Assembly (NCBI RefSeq): GCF_004360225.1
Contig: NZ_SNUA01000004.1
Span: 186,001-250,000, forward strand
DNA length: 64,000 nucleotides
Source: Alcanivorax sp. 24
GTDB lineage: Bacteria; Pseudomonadota; Gammaproteobacteria; Pseudomonadales; Alcanivoracaceae
Reading direction: 5' to 3'
The position numbers and the translations under genes were made by a program. The notes beneath the pieces are model-generated. The model saw nothing but the letters and a program-made list of their open reading frames with translations. It was not told the origin of the DNA and ran no database searches. Position 1 is the stretch's first letter; the number at the start of each line of letters is the position of its first letter. Positions 1 to 7,920 of this stretch are shown here, one piece after another.

Positions 1-11
1 AAATCCTGCAT
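1..11 (-). CDS. Possible first codons of a gene running off the left edge
   Basis: On the minus strand an ATG at 11 to 9 opens a frame (M-Q-D-F) that leaves the window at once. A weak purine-rich site (TAGGT) lies upstream of it. Only three full codons are visible, so the product cannot be read. In related bacteria the Tat-signal small protein next door is usually followed by a GMC-family flavin oxidoreductase, which would fit here; that is inference from context only. Confidence 0.25.
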
Positions 12-66
12 GGCGATACCTATATGCTTTTTTGTTTTCAGCTGGGTGCGGTGGTTTGGGGCCTGT

Positions 67-588
67 TCACATGACAATCTTCTTCGGCGGGCCGGGGTAC
101 CCGGTGGTGCGCGCGGCATCCGGTTTGACGTACCAGCCCATATGGATCGGTTTGGTGAGACCCTGGAACGCGGCCCGCGGCAGCTCGCTTTCACTGCGTG
201 ACCAATGATCCAGGGTGGCGCGGAGCTGCTCTTCGGTTTGTTCGGCGAAGTGCTTCCAGGTGCCCGTGAGGTACCAGCGTCCGGGGGCCAACTGCAACAA
301 ATCCAGCAATTCGAATACGGCACCGCGGGTGCCGGGCATGCCGCCGTCAAGAAGATCATCAAAGGCCATCAGCGCCTGATCGGCGGTGGCCTCCGCCGCC
401 GTCAGGGCTGGTGCCAGCAAGACCCGGGCCAGCGGTCTGAGCAGGGTGACGTCCTGGGAGCGCAGGTGGCGGTAGCCGTGTGCCGGCCCGTCGTTACGGC
501 TGCAGCCGGTCAACAGGGCCAGACTTGACCCCGCCGTCAGCATGACACTGGCACCGGCGCTGAGTTTGAGAAAGTCGCGACGATCCAT
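67..588 (-). CDS. Tat-signal lipoprotein, small-subunit-like protein of an oxidoreductase
   Basis: 173 residues. The N-terminus carries a twin-arginine motif (DRRDFLK, residues 2-8) followed by a hydrophobic stretch and a lipobox-like LLTGC with Cys near residue 29. It is therefore probably folded in the cytoplasm, exported by Tat and lipidated. The rest is a small helical domain with no catalytic motif that I recognise. It resembles the small proteins (gluconate 2-dehydrogenase subunit 3-like) that accompany membrane GMC alcohol dehydrogenases. It lies 79 nt downstream of the aldehyde dehydrogenase on the same strand, so the two are likely co-expressed. The role as dehydrogenase partner is inferred; the signal peptide is seen directly. 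The start at 588 puts the Arg pair at residues 3-4, as expected. Confidence 0.7.
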   Translation of the reverse strand: MDRRDFLKLSAGASVMLTAGSSLALLTGCSRNDGPAHGYRHLRSQDVTLLRPLARVLLAPALTAAEATADQALMAFDDLLDGGMPGTRGAVFELLDLLQLAPGRWYLTGTWKHFAEQTEEQLRATLDHWSRSESELPRAAFQGLTKPIHMGWYVKPDAARTTGYPGPPKKIVM

Positions 589-631
589 TCCCGGTTTCCA
601 TCCTGGTTGTGTTGTTGTGCTTGTTATCGCG

Positions 632-661
632 GGCGGGCGTCACTGAAAAGTCACGCCCGCC
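632..661. other. GC-rich hairpin between aldehyde dehydrogenase and Tat-signal gene
   Basis: The 9-bp arms GGCGGGCGT (632-640) and ACGCCCGCC (653-661) are perfect inverted repeats around a 12-nt centre. The hairpin begins 6 nt past the stop of the aldehyde dehydrogenase gene. There is no T-tract on either strand, so it looks more like an mRNA-stabilising or weakly attenuating hairpin than an intrinsic terminator. Confidence 0.4.
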
Positions 662-667
662 GAGCCG

Positions 668-2110
668 TTACTTGAGCAGGTATTTATAGATGAAACGGTG
701 CATGCCCCGGCCGTAGGGCGGCAGGATATGCTTGGTGCCGTTGAACTTGCCCTTGCGATAGACCCCTTTGGCCTTGGAGAAGGTCAGGAAGCCTTCGTGG
801 CCATGGTAGTGCCCCATGCCTGAAGGGCCGACCCCGCCGAACGGCATGTCATCCACGCCCACGTGACTGACGGTGTCATTGATGCAGACGCCGCCGGCGT
901 GAGTGTTGCGCAGCACGTATTGCGCGTTGCCGCTGTTCCAGTCGAAGTAGTACAACGCCAGTGGACGGGGACGGTCATTGACGTAGTCCAGGGCCTGATC
1001 AAGTCCCTTGTACGGAATCACCAGCATCAAGGGGCCGAAGATTTCGTCCTGGGCGATTTTCATGTCGTCGGTGATGTTCAGCACCAGAGTGTGCGGCAGC
1101 TTGCGGCTGTCGCCGAGATCCTCATTGGCGGGGTTGATGCCGATGATACGGGCGCCTTTCTCTTCCGCGTCGCGCAGGTAACCCTGCAGGCGCTGGTACT
1201 GGCGATCGTTGATGATGCTGGTGTAGTCCGGGTTTTCCGCCATGGTCGGATACAGCTTGCCGATCTGCGCGCGCCACTGTTCAACGAATTCCTCCACCCG
1301 CTGCTCGGGGCAAAGAATATAGTCCGGCGCCACACAAGTCTGGCCGCTGTTCAGGCATTTACCAAAGGCGATACGCTCCACCGCTTCGTTCATCGGGAAA
1401 TCCTCACCGATGATGCAGGGGCTCTTGCCGCCCAGCTCCAACGTCACCGGTGTCAGATTTTCCGCGGCGGCGCGCAGGATGTGCCGGCCCACGGAAGTGG
1501 AGCCGGTGAACAGCAGATGATCGAATGGCAACGCGGAAAACGCCGCCGCCACGTCCACTTCGCCGTTGACCACCGCCACTTGATCTTCCGGGAAGGTGTC
1601 GGCGATCAGTCGTTGCAGCAGAGCACCGGTGGCCGGGGTGGATTCGCTCATCTTGATCATCACCCGGTTGCCTGCCGCCAGCGCCGCCAGCAGAGGGCCG
1701 ATGGCCAGATACACGGGGTAATTCCAGGGCACGATCACACCGACCACACCCACCGGCTGATATTCCACCCAGGCCTTGCCCGGCCATTGCGGCGCGCCGA
1801 CCTTGCGGCGGCTGGGTTTCATCCATTTGGCGACTTTCTTGGCGTGGTACTTGATCCCCTCGACGCTGGTGAGCAACTCCGCCAGCTTGGTTTCATCGGC
1901 GGCGCGGTTGCCGAAATCCTGGCGCAGCGCTTCGATGATTTCATCCTGGTGATCCAACAGCATGGGTTTGAGGCGCAGGATGGCCTGACGGCGCTCTTCC
2001 ACGGATGGATAGGGCTGACGGCGGAAAGCGGTCCGCTGGGCTTCGAACAAGGTGTTCATGCGCGTTATCTGCGCCTGATCGGTTTTGAGCTCCTTGATTT
2101 CCGCGACCAT
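668..2110 (-). CDS. Coniferyl-aldehyde-type NAD(P)-dependent aldehyde dehydrogenase
   Basis: 480 residues, class 3 ALDH length. It oxidises an aldehyde to the acid using NAD(P)+. Visible motifs are the Rossmann contact VPWNYPV (about 128-134), the FTGSTSVG turn (201-208), the general base Glu in LELGGK (Glu225), the catalytic Cys259 in GQTC, and the conserved EIFGP near residue 360. The sequence is of the calB / coniferyl aldehyde dehydrogenase group. In hydrocarbon degraders this type often handles fatty or aromatic aldehydes, so the true substrate is open. AGAGG sits 7 nt before ATG 2110. The gene is divergent from a TetR regulator with a perfect palindrome between them, suggesting direct repression. 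The Tat-signal protein downstream may supply the preceding alcohol oxidation. Confidence 0.92.
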   Translation of the reverse strand: MVAEIKELKTDQAQITRMNTLFEAQRTAFRRQPYPSVEERRQAILRLKPMLLDHQDEIIEALRQDFGNRAADETKLAELLTSVEGIKYHAKKVAKWMKPSRRKVGAPQWPGKAWVEYQPVGVVGVIVPWNYPVYLAIGPLLAALAAGNRVMIKMSESTPATGALLQRLIADTFPEDQVAVVNGEVDVAAAFSALPFDHLLFTGSTSVGRHILRAAAENLTPVTLELGGKSPCIIGEDFPMNEAVERIAFGKCLNSGQTCVAPDYILCPEQRVEEFVEQWRAQIGKLYPTMAENPDYTSIINDRQYQRLQGYLRDAEEKGARIIGINPANEDLGDSRKLPHTLVLNITDDMKIAQDEIFGPLMLVIPYKGLDQALDYVNDRPRPLALYYFDWNSGNAQYVLRNTHAGGVCINDTVSHVGVDDMPFGGVGPSGMGHYHGHEGFLTFSKAKGVYRKGKFNGTKHILPPYGRGMHRFIYKYLLK

Positions 2111-2150
2111 AATGCACCTCTTGGATTGTTATTGGACTGATTGGGATTTT

Positions 2151-2166
2151 TAGAGTAATTACTCTA
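2151..2166. promoter_or_regulatory. Perfect 16-bp palindromic operator candidate
   Basis: TAGAGTAATTACTCTA is an exact palindrome lying 41 nt upstream of the aldehyde dehydrogenase start and 43 nt upstream of the TetR ATG. Its position in a 98-bp divergent intergenic region, and its form, fit a TetR-dimer site controlling both genes. The sequence is direct observation; TetR binding is inferred. Confidence 0.6.
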
Positions 2167-2208
2167 GAGGTCAACCCCGTGTTTCCCCTTTGATTGGATT
2201 GGCCCCGT

Positions 2209-2913
2209 ATGACTGGCACGAAGACGCGCATTCTGGACACCGCCCTGGACCTGTTTAATCGCCATGGCGAGCGCAATGTCACCACCAACCACATCGCTGA
2301 AGCCCTCGGGATCAGTCCCGGCAACCTGTATTATCACTTCCGTAACAAGACGGCGATCGTGGCGGCGTTGTTCGAGCGCTATCGCCAACAGATCTGGGAA
2401 TGGTTGCCACCCCCCCGGGGGGAACTGACCTGGCAGGACAAGATGCATTACCTGCAGGGGATTCTTGAGTCGATGTGGCAGGGCCGGTTCCTGCACCGGG
2501 ATTTACCGCATTTTCTCCACCAGGACCCGGAGTTACGCGCTGAATACACGAGGTTCGTGCAAGATGGCATGGAGCGCGGGCTGCATATTTATCAGGGACT
2601 GCGGGCCAGCGGTCTGATCGAAGCCAGTGATGAGGACCTGCGCGCCCTGATGGTGAATACCTGGGTTCTGGCGATGTCGTGGCCGGGCCTGACCCATGGC
2701 CTCAACCCCGCCGCCGCCGAGAATGAGAGCCTGGACCGGGCGCTGTTGCGCCAGGGTATTTACCAGATCGTATGCCTGGAGGCGCCCTATTTGCGGGGAG
2801 AAGCTTTGGACCATCTGGATGCCATGAAGGCGGAATTCCGGGTTGGCGACAGCACGGAGAACCTGCTGTTCACGGCATTCGATGCCTCTGTCAGGGAGGC
2901 GTCGAACGGCTGA
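2209..2913 (+). CDS. TetR-family transcriptional repressor
   Basis: 234 residues from the ATG at 2209; an in-frame TTG at 2194 would add five residues but is less likely. Residues 1-50 form a classic TetR N-terminal helix-turn-helix (motifs KTRILDTAL, GISPGNLYYHFRNK). The long helical C-terminal half would bind a ligand and is typical of the TetR_C group seen beside lipid and aldehyde genes. It is divergent from the aldehyde dehydrogenase; the 16-bp palindrome at 2151-2166 is the probable operator and implies autoregulation. The inducer is unknown but may be an aldehyde or fatty acyl compound, given the neighbour. Confidence 0.9.
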   Translation: MTGTKTRILDTALDLFNRHGERNVTTNHIAEALGISPGNLYYHFRNKTAIVAALFERYRQQIWEWLPPPRGELTWQDKMHYLQGILESMWQGRFLHRDLPHFLHQDPELRAEYTRFVQDGMERGLHIYQGLRASGLIEASDEDLRALMVNTWVLAMSWPGLTHGLNPAAAENESLDRALLRQGIYQIVCLEAPYLRGEALDHLDAMKAEFRVGDSTENLLFTAFDASVREASNG

Positions 2914-2941
2914 GCTTGGCAGATCGCGGGGTAATGGCTAT

Positions 2942-2971
2942 CGTTATGCGAGATAAAATTCACGTATAACG
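2942..2971. promoter_or_regulatory. Imperfect inverted repeat upstream of the IclR gene
   Basis: Arms CGTTATGCG (2942-2950) and CGTATAACG (2963-2971) are inverted repeats with one mismatch around a 12-nt AT-rich centre (AGATAAAATTCA). The right arm touches the presumed ribosome-binding site of the IclR gene starting at 2979. A dyad in this position fits autoregulation; this is inference. Confidence 0.4.
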
Positions 2972-2978
2972 AGAAAAT

Positions 2979-3788
2979 ATGCCGCCGCGGAGTCCCATGA
3001 GCTCAGTCCGAACCACCACCGCCAAGAAGGCCAAGCCCGCCACCAGCACCACTCTGGCCAAGGCATCGTTGTTGTTGCGTACGGTCGCGCGCACTTTCCC
3101 CACCGGCGGCACGCTGTCACGCATTGCGCGGGAGGTGGGAATGAACACCGCGACCGCCCATCGGTTGCTGACCGCCCTCACCCACGAAGGGTTGCTGACC
3201 TTCGATCCCTATGTGAAGACTTATCATGTGGGCTTCGAATTGCTCGATATCGCCGAATCCGCCCAGGCGGTGGCGCCGGATCTGCAGCTGCGGCAACGGC
3301 TGAGACCGATGCTCAAAAATATCTCGCGACGCACCGAGGAGTCCACTTACCTGTCGATCCGTTCCAATCGGGACTCGGTGTGCATCGACCTCTCCGAAGG
3401 TACCTACCCGATCAGTGCCAACACGCTGATGGTCGGAGCCCGTCGGCCGCTGGGGATCGGAGCCGGTTCCTGTTCGCTGCTGGCCTCCCTGTCGGTGGAG
3501 GAAGGCGACCGCATGCTGCTGCTCAATCAAGATCGCTACGAGCGCTATTCGGGCATCACCTTGTCGGAGGTGCGCCAGTGGCTGCTGGAATACCGGCGCG
3601 ACGGTTTTGCTTTCAACAATGGCCGCATCATCCCGGAAGTGGCGGCCTTGGGGGTGGCGTTCCGGGTGCCCGGCTCCGGTCAGGACGTGGCGGTCAGTGT
3701 GGCCTCGGTGGTGTCGCGGATGAGCGACGAGCGTCGACGCATGGTGATCGACGTGATCCGGAACGAAATATCCCGTTTGCAGGAATGA
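2979..3788 (+). CDS. IclR-family transcriptional regulator
   Basis: 269 residues. A lysine/alanine-rich tail (1-25) precedes a winged helix-turn-helix (about 30-90; GTLSRIAREVGMNTATAHRL) and an IclR effector domain (about 105-265) with the usual RPLGIGAGS and VAALGVAFR segments. IclR regulators often control aromatic-acid and oxo-acid catabolism (PcaR, PobR, IclR). This one sits just upstream of, and on the same strand as, a TRAP uptake system and a PcaIJ-like CoA-transferase, so it is the obvious local regulator. ATG 2979 (GAG 5 nt upstream) and ATG 2997 (GGAG 4 nt upstream) are both possible starts. The effector molecule cannot be read from sequence. Confidence 0.9.
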   Translation: MPPRSPMSSVRTTTAKKAKPATSTTLAKASLLLRTVARTFPTGGTLSRIAREVGMNTATAHRLLTALTHEGLLTFDPYVKTYHVGFELLDIAESAQAVAPDLQLRQRLRPMLKNISRRTEESTYLSIRSNRDSVCIDLSEGTYPISANTLMVGARRPLGIGAGSCSLLASLSVEEGDRMLLLNQDRYERYSGITLSEVRQWLLEYRRDGFAFNNGRIIPEVAALGVAFRVPGSGQDVAVSVASVVSRMSDERRRMVIDVIRNEISRLQE

Positions 3789-3853
3789 TACTGACCAGGC
3801 CGATAAACAAATAAGTGCTTATATTGTGGCGCATTTGTGACCAGTTTCCTGAT

Positions 3854-3867
3854 CATTTCTTGAAATG
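3854..3867. promoter_or_regulatory. 14-bp palindrome upstream of the TAXI-TRAP genes
   Basis: CATTTC-TT-GAAATG is a perfect 6+2+6 dyad lying about 35 nt upstream of a plausible -35 box (TTGACT at 3901). It is a candidate activator or repressor site, perhaps for the IclR protein encoded just upstream. Its sequence differs from the dyad at 2942. Confidence 0.35.
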
Positions 3868-3900
3868 CGAGAATTTTTTATTTGAATTTGGGAAAATTTA

Positions 3901-3930
3901 TTGACTCCAACCGGAGTGACCGACTAGTTT
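3901..3930 (+). promoter_or_regulatory. Candidate sigma-70 promoter of the TAXI-TRAP operon
   Basis: TTGACT (3901-3906) is followed after 18 nt by TAGTTT (3925-3930). It would give a transcript with a leader of about 130 nt before the ATG at 4067. The -35 is strong and the -10 weak, which fits an activated promoter. Confidence 0.35.
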
Positions 3931-4001
3931 TCGCAAAGGGCCGATGCCGGAATTCTCTCCGGTATGAGGATGGCCCTCCTGAGCCGGGCGGGATGCCCCT
4001 G

Positions 4002-4038
4002 AATCGTCACGCACGATTTTGACGCCGTCCACGACGGC
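4002..4038 (+). other. Two small hairpins in the TAXI gene leader
   Basis: AATCGT/ACGATT (4002-4007 and 4013-4018, 5-nt loop) is followed by GCCGTC/GACGGC (4024-4029 and 4033-4038, 3-nt loop) and then an A-tract (4042-4048) just before the Shine-Dalgarno. Both could form in the mRNA leader; a role in translation control is speculative. Confidence 0.35.
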
Positions 4039-4066
4039 CGCAAAAAAACAATCCTCGGAGATGCTT

Positions 4067-5206
4067 ATGACTTCATCGACTCGCCTGCGTCGATTTTTCG
4101 CCTCTATCATGATTGGGGGTGGTTTGGCCCTGACCGCCGGCGCCAACGCCGCGGAACTGCCCAAATCCATGACCTGGTCCTCCTATGACGTGGGTTCCGC
4201 CGGCTACGCCGAAGCGTCCGCCATTGCCGATGCGTTCGGCAAGAAATTCGGCACCCGTATCCGTATCCAGCCTTCCGGCTCTTCCATTGGTCGTCTGCAA
4301 CCGGTGCTGAGCAAGCGCGCCGACATTGGCTTCCTGGCCACGGAGACGTTCTTCGCCAGTGAAGGGATCCATGATTTCTCCACCCGCCGTTGGGGACCGC
4401 AAGATCTTCGGGTGGTGGCTGGTCGTCCTTCCTCGTTCGGTATCTTCACCGCCGCGGATGCCGACATTCATACGCTGCAGGATCTCAAGGGCAAGCGTTT
4501 CGCCTATGTGGCGGGCAACCCGTCCATCAACGTCAAATGCGATGCCTTCCTGGCGTTCGCCGGCCTGACCCGGGATGACGTCGACGCGAAGATGTTCCCC
4601 ACCTACGCCAACGCCATGAGTTCCCTGGCGCGTAACGAGGCCGACGCGTCCTGTACCACCACCACGCCCAGCCACGTGTACGAGCTGGAGCAATCCCCCC
4701 GTGGTATCCGTTGGTTGGAAGTGCCCGCCGATGACGCGGAAGGCTGGAAACGCCTGCGCGCGGTAGCGCCGTTCTTCCAGCCCTACACGGAAACCGTGGG
4801 CGCCGGTATCAGCAAGGAAAACCCGGTGGACATCCTGGCCTACCGTTACCCGGTGCTGGTGGTCCGCTCCGATAGCGACGCGGATCTGGTGTACGCCTTC
4901 ACCAAGGCGCTGGATGAAACCTATGACCTGTACAAGGACGCCACCTCGGTAATGCCGCGCTGGGACCTGAAACAGGCTGGTGTGCCGGCGGCGGACGCGC
5001 CCTTCCATGAAGGCGCCATCCGTTACTTGAAGGAAAAAGGCGTCTGGACCGACGAGGCCCAGGCCTGGAACGACGCCCGCATCAAACGCCTGAATGCATT
5101 GCGTGACGCCTGGCAGAAAGCCGTGGCCGAAGGCGATGGCAAGAGCGACGAAGAGTTCGCCGCGATCTGGGATCGTATCCGTACTCAGGCACTCAATTCC
5201 CTCTGA
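4067..5206 (+). CDS. TAXI-family TRAP transporter solute-binding protein
   Basis: 379 residues from ATG 4067, chosen because CGGAG ends 6 nt upstream; the ATG at 4061 would be too close to it. Residues 1-28 form a Sec signal peptide ending GANA-A. The mature part has the TAXI fold (TRAP-associated extracytoplasmic immunogenic), a two-lobed periplasmic binder, with the typical early segment around YDVGSAGYAEASAIADAF, then RIQPSGSSIGRLQPVLSKRAD. It would capture a small carboxylate-type ligand and hand it to the fused permease encoded 71 nt downstream. TAXI proteins are less studied than DctP types; the ligand is unknown, but the CoA-transferase genes that follow suggest an oxo-acid or dicarboxylate. 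Confidence 0.9.
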   Translation: MTSSTRLRRFFASIMIGGGLALTAGANAAELPKSMTWSSYDVGSAGYAEASAIADAFGKKFGTRIRIQPSGSSIGRLQPVLSKRADIGFLATETFFASEGIHDFSTRRWGPQDLRVVAGRPSSFGIFTAADADIHTLQDLKGKRFAYVAGNPSINVKCDAFLAFAGLTRDDVDAKMFPTYANAMSSLARNEADASCTTTTPSHVYELEQSPRGIRWLEVPADDAEGWKRLRAVAPFFQPYTETVGAGISKENPVDILAYRYPVLVVRSDSDADLVYAFTKALDETYDLYKDATSVMPRWDLKQAGVPAADAPFHEGAIRYLKEKGVWTDEAQAWNDARIKRLNALRDAWQKAVAEGDGKSDEEFAAIWDRIRTQALNSL

Positions 5207-5277
5207 TCCTTCTCTGAATTCCGGGGCGGAAAGGGAGCCCGCCCCGGGTTCCATCATGTTATTTCCGGAGTCCCTCC

Positions 5278-7227
5278 ATGACGACGTCCGCGGATGCTTC
5301 CCAAGAGCACAGCCAGGAGGCCGGTGCTCCTTCCTCCCGTTTGCGCGGGCCGGCCTATTGGCTGGTCATGACCCTGGGTACCCTGGGTCTGTTGATGGCC
5401 ATTAATCAAACCTTCGATCTGGAGCTGCTTGGCTTCAAGCCACTGGGTAATGCGTATCTGTACTACCTGATCGGCCTGTTCCTGGCGGCGGCCTTCATTA
5501 CTTTCCCGGCCTGGTCCGGTGCTCGCGAGCGGGTGTCCTGGTACGACTGGATTCTGGCGCTGGCGGCGCTGATGTCGTGTGGTTATCTGGGGCACCACGG
5601 GTTGGTCATGATTCAGGAAGGCTGGGACTTCATGGCGCCCACCGAGGCCACCGTGTTTTCCGGCATTCTGCTGGTGCTGGTGCTGGAAGGCGTGCGCCGC
5701 TGCGGCGGCTGGCCGCTGCTGGCGGTGGCCCTGTTGTTCGGCAGTTTCCCCCTCTATGCGGATCACATGCCCGGTTTCCTTTGGGGGAATCAATACGGTT
5801 TCGCCGAAACCATCCGCTCCCATGTGATCGGCGTGGAAAGCATCATCGGTATTCCGATGCAGGTGGTGGCGCAACTGGTGATCGGTTTCGTCGTGTTCGG
5901 CGCGGCGCTCACCGCCACGGGTGGCGGTGAATTCTTCATGCGCTTCGCCACCGCCCTGATGGGACGTAGCCGGGGTGGACCGGCCAAGGTGGCGGTGCTT
6001 TCCAGTGGCATTCTCGGCAGTTTGTCCGGCAGTGTGATTTCCAACATTCTCACCACCGGTCCGATCACCATTCCGACCATGAAGAAAACCGGCTATCCGG
6101 CACACTATGCCGGTGCCGTGGAGGCGTGTGCTTCCACTGGCGGGACTCTGATGCCGCCAATCATGGGCGCGGTGGCGTTCATCATGGCGTCGTTCCTTGG
6201 TGTCCCCTACTCCGAGATCATGATCGCCGCTTTCCTGCCGGCCCTTCTGTTCTACCTGGCGCTGATTTTCCAGGTGGACAATTACGCCGCCAAGCGTGGT
6301 CTCAAAGGGTTACCGGAGTCGGAAATTCCCAGCCTCAAGGAAACACTGAAGGACGGCTGGCCCTATCTGTTCAGCCTGGTGGCGTTGATCTACATGCTGC
6401 TGGTGATGCGTCTGGAGGCCTACGCGCCTTATTACGCCGCGCTGGTACTGCTCGGTATTTCCATGTTCAAGCGCAGCCATCGTCTGAACTGGACCCGCGC
6501 GAAAACCATGATTCAGGATCTGACGCTGAGCGTTTCCAATCTGGTGGCGATCCTGGCCGGTATCGGCCTGGTGGTCGGCGGTCTTTCCTATACCGGCGTG
6601 GCGGGGGCTTTTTCCCGCGAGTTGTTGCTGTACGCCGGCGGCAGTGTGCCGTTGATGCTGGCGGCGGGTGCCGTTACCAGCTTCATTCTCGGCATGGGGA
6701 TGACCGTCAGTGCCTGTTATATCTTCCTGTCCATTTTGCTGGCGCCGGCCCTGGTCAATGCCGGTCTCAATCCGCTGGCCAGCCACCTGTTCATTCTGTA
6801 CTGGGGCATGATGTCCTACGTCACCCCGCCGGTGGCTCTGGCCGCCATCACCGCCGCGGGCGTGGCCGATGCCAATGCCACCAAGACCGGTGTGTACGCC
6901 ATGCGGTTGGGGGCGATTCTGTTTGTCCTGCCGTTCCTGTTCGTGCTCAACCCGTCCCTCATTCTGCAGGGCGAGTGGAGCAAGATTCTGTTGTCCACGG
7001 TGACCGCGATCACCGCCATCTGGCTGTTGGCCTCCGCCATGGAAGGGTACCTCTACCGTGTCGGCGTGCTGACGATGCTGCAGCGGATCGTACTGATCGT
7101 GGCGGGCGCTTTGCTGATATATCCGGAACCGATCACCGACGTGACCGGGTTCGGTTTGCTGGCGTTGGTGTATCTGAGCCGGCGTTTGTTCAAGGCGGTG
7201 GCGGTGACTTCCACGCGTGAATCGTAA
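5278..7227 (+). CDS. TRAP transporter permease, fused small and large subunits (4TM/12TM)
   Basis: 649 residues, the usual length for DctQ-DctM fusion permeases that pair with TAXI binders. The N-terminal third (about 30-200) has the DctQ-like helices. The remainder is the DctM elevator-type transport domain with conserved SGSVISNILTTGPITIP and ASTGGTLMPPIMGAVAFIM near residues 240-300, and a second half-repeat around VTPPVALAAITAAG. It drives Na+- or H+-coupled uptake of the substrate delivered by the TAXI protein. GGAG lies 8 nt before the ATG. It is followed after only 12 nt by the CoA-transferase genes, so transport and activation are very likely co-transcribed. Confidence 0.92.
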   Translation: MTTSADASQEHSQEAGAPSSRLRGPAYWLVMTLGTLGLLMAINQTFDLELLGFKPLGNAYLYYLIGLFLAAAFITFPAWSGARERVSWYDWILALAALMSCGYLGHHGLVMIQEGWDFMAPTEATVFSGILLVLVLEGVRRCGGWPLLAVALLFGSFPLYADHMPGFLWGNQYGFAETIRSHVIGVESIIGIPMQVVAQLVIGFVVFGAALTATGGGEFFMRFATALMGRSRGGPAKVAVLSSGILGSLSGSVISNILTTGPITIPTMKKTGYPAHYAGAVEACASTGGTLMPPIMGAVAFIMASFLGVPYSEIMIAAFLPALLFYLALIFQVDNYAAKRGLKGLPESEIPSLKETLKDGWPYLFSLVALIYMLLVMRLEAYAPYYAALVLLGISMFKRSHRLNWTRAKTMIQDLTLSVSNLVAILAGIGLVVGGLSYTGVAGAFSRELLLYAGGSVPLMLAAGAVTSFILGMGMTVSACYIFLSILLAPALVNAGLNPLASHLFILYWGMMSYVTPPVALAAITAAGVADANATKTGVYAMRLGAILFVLPFLFVLNPSLILQGEWSKILLSTVTAITAIWLLASAMEGYLYRVGVLTMLQRIVLIVAGALLIYPEPITDVTGFGLLALVYLSRRLFKAVAVTSTRES

Positions 7228-7239
7228 AGGTGAAAGAAC

Positions 7240-7920
7240 GTGATCAATAAAGTCTGGGATTCCTTCGCGTCGGCGGTGGCCGACGTCAAGGATGGTGATT
7301 CGGTGATGATCGGCGGCTTCGGCAGTTCCGGTTTTCCCCTGCAACTGATCGAGGCCCTGCGCCAACATGGTGCCCGGGACCTGACCGTGATCTCCAATAA
7401 CGCCGGGGTGGGCGACGAGGGTATCGCCTCCCTGCTGAAAGACCGTCTGGTGCGCAAGATCGTCTGTTCGTTCCCGCGCTCCGCCGGTTCCGTCTGGTTC
7501 GAGCGCCTTTATGAAGAGGGCGCCATCGAACTGGAACTGGTGCCCCAGGGCACCCTGGCGGAACGGATCCGCGCCGCTGGCGCCGGCATTGGCGGTTTCT
7601 ATACGCCTACCGGTTACGGCACCCGCCTGGCCGAGGGCAAGGAAACCAAAGTAATCAATGGCCGTGGCTACGTACTGGAAACCGCCCTGCCCGCCGACGT
7701 CGCCCTGATCAAGGCGCAACGGGCGGATGCCTGGGGCAACCTGATTTACAACACGGCTGGCCGTAACTTCAACCCGCCCATGGCCACCGCCGCCGCACTG
7801 ACGGTGGCTGAAGTGGAACGGGTGGACGCAGTGGGCGATCTCGACCCGGAATGCATCGTGACCCCGGGTATCTTCGTGGATCGGGTCGTGGCACATGGCA
7901 TGAAAGGAGTGGCGGAATGA
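7240..7920 (+). CDS. pcaI: 3-oxoacid CoA-transferase subunit A (PcaI-like)
   Basis: 226 residues, GTG start with AAAGGTGAA just upstream. It is a family I CoA-transferase alpha subunit. The glycine-rich signature MIGGFGSSGFP (about 22-32), ISNNAGVGDEG and VPQGTLAERIRAAGAG are seen. The whole chain reads most like PcaI, the alpha subunit of 3-oxoadipate:succinyl-CoA transferase, but acetoacetate/3-oxoacid transferases (ScoA, AtoD) are close relatives. It moves CoA from a donor such as succinyl-CoA to the oxo-acid. Its stop overlaps the beta-subunit start by 4 nt (ATGA), showing translational coupling. No beta-ketoadipate thiolase or other pca gene is nearby, so the substrate need not be 3-oxoadipate. 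Confidence 0.85.
   Translation: MINKVWDSFASAVADVKDGDSVMIGGFGSSGFPLQLIEALRQHGARDLTVISNNAGVGDEGIASLLKDRLVRKIVCSFPRSAGSVWFERLYEEGAIELELVPQGTLAERIRAAGAGIGGFYTPTGYGTRLAEGKETKVINGRGYVLETALPADVALIKAQRADAWGNLIYNTAGRNFNPPMATAAALTVAEVERVDAVGDLDPECIVTPGIFVDRVVAHGMKGVAE

Noticed and set aside
863-2140. 425-codon open frame on the plus strand, antisense to the aldehyde dehydrogenase
   Set aside because: It is the complement of a well-supported gene; its residues (rich in His, Gln, Arg, Val) are those expected from antisense of GC-rich coding DNA.
6310-7896. 528-codon minus-strand open frame across the TRAP permease and CoA-transferase genes
   Set aside because: His/Gln/Arg-rich antisense shadow of conserved genes.
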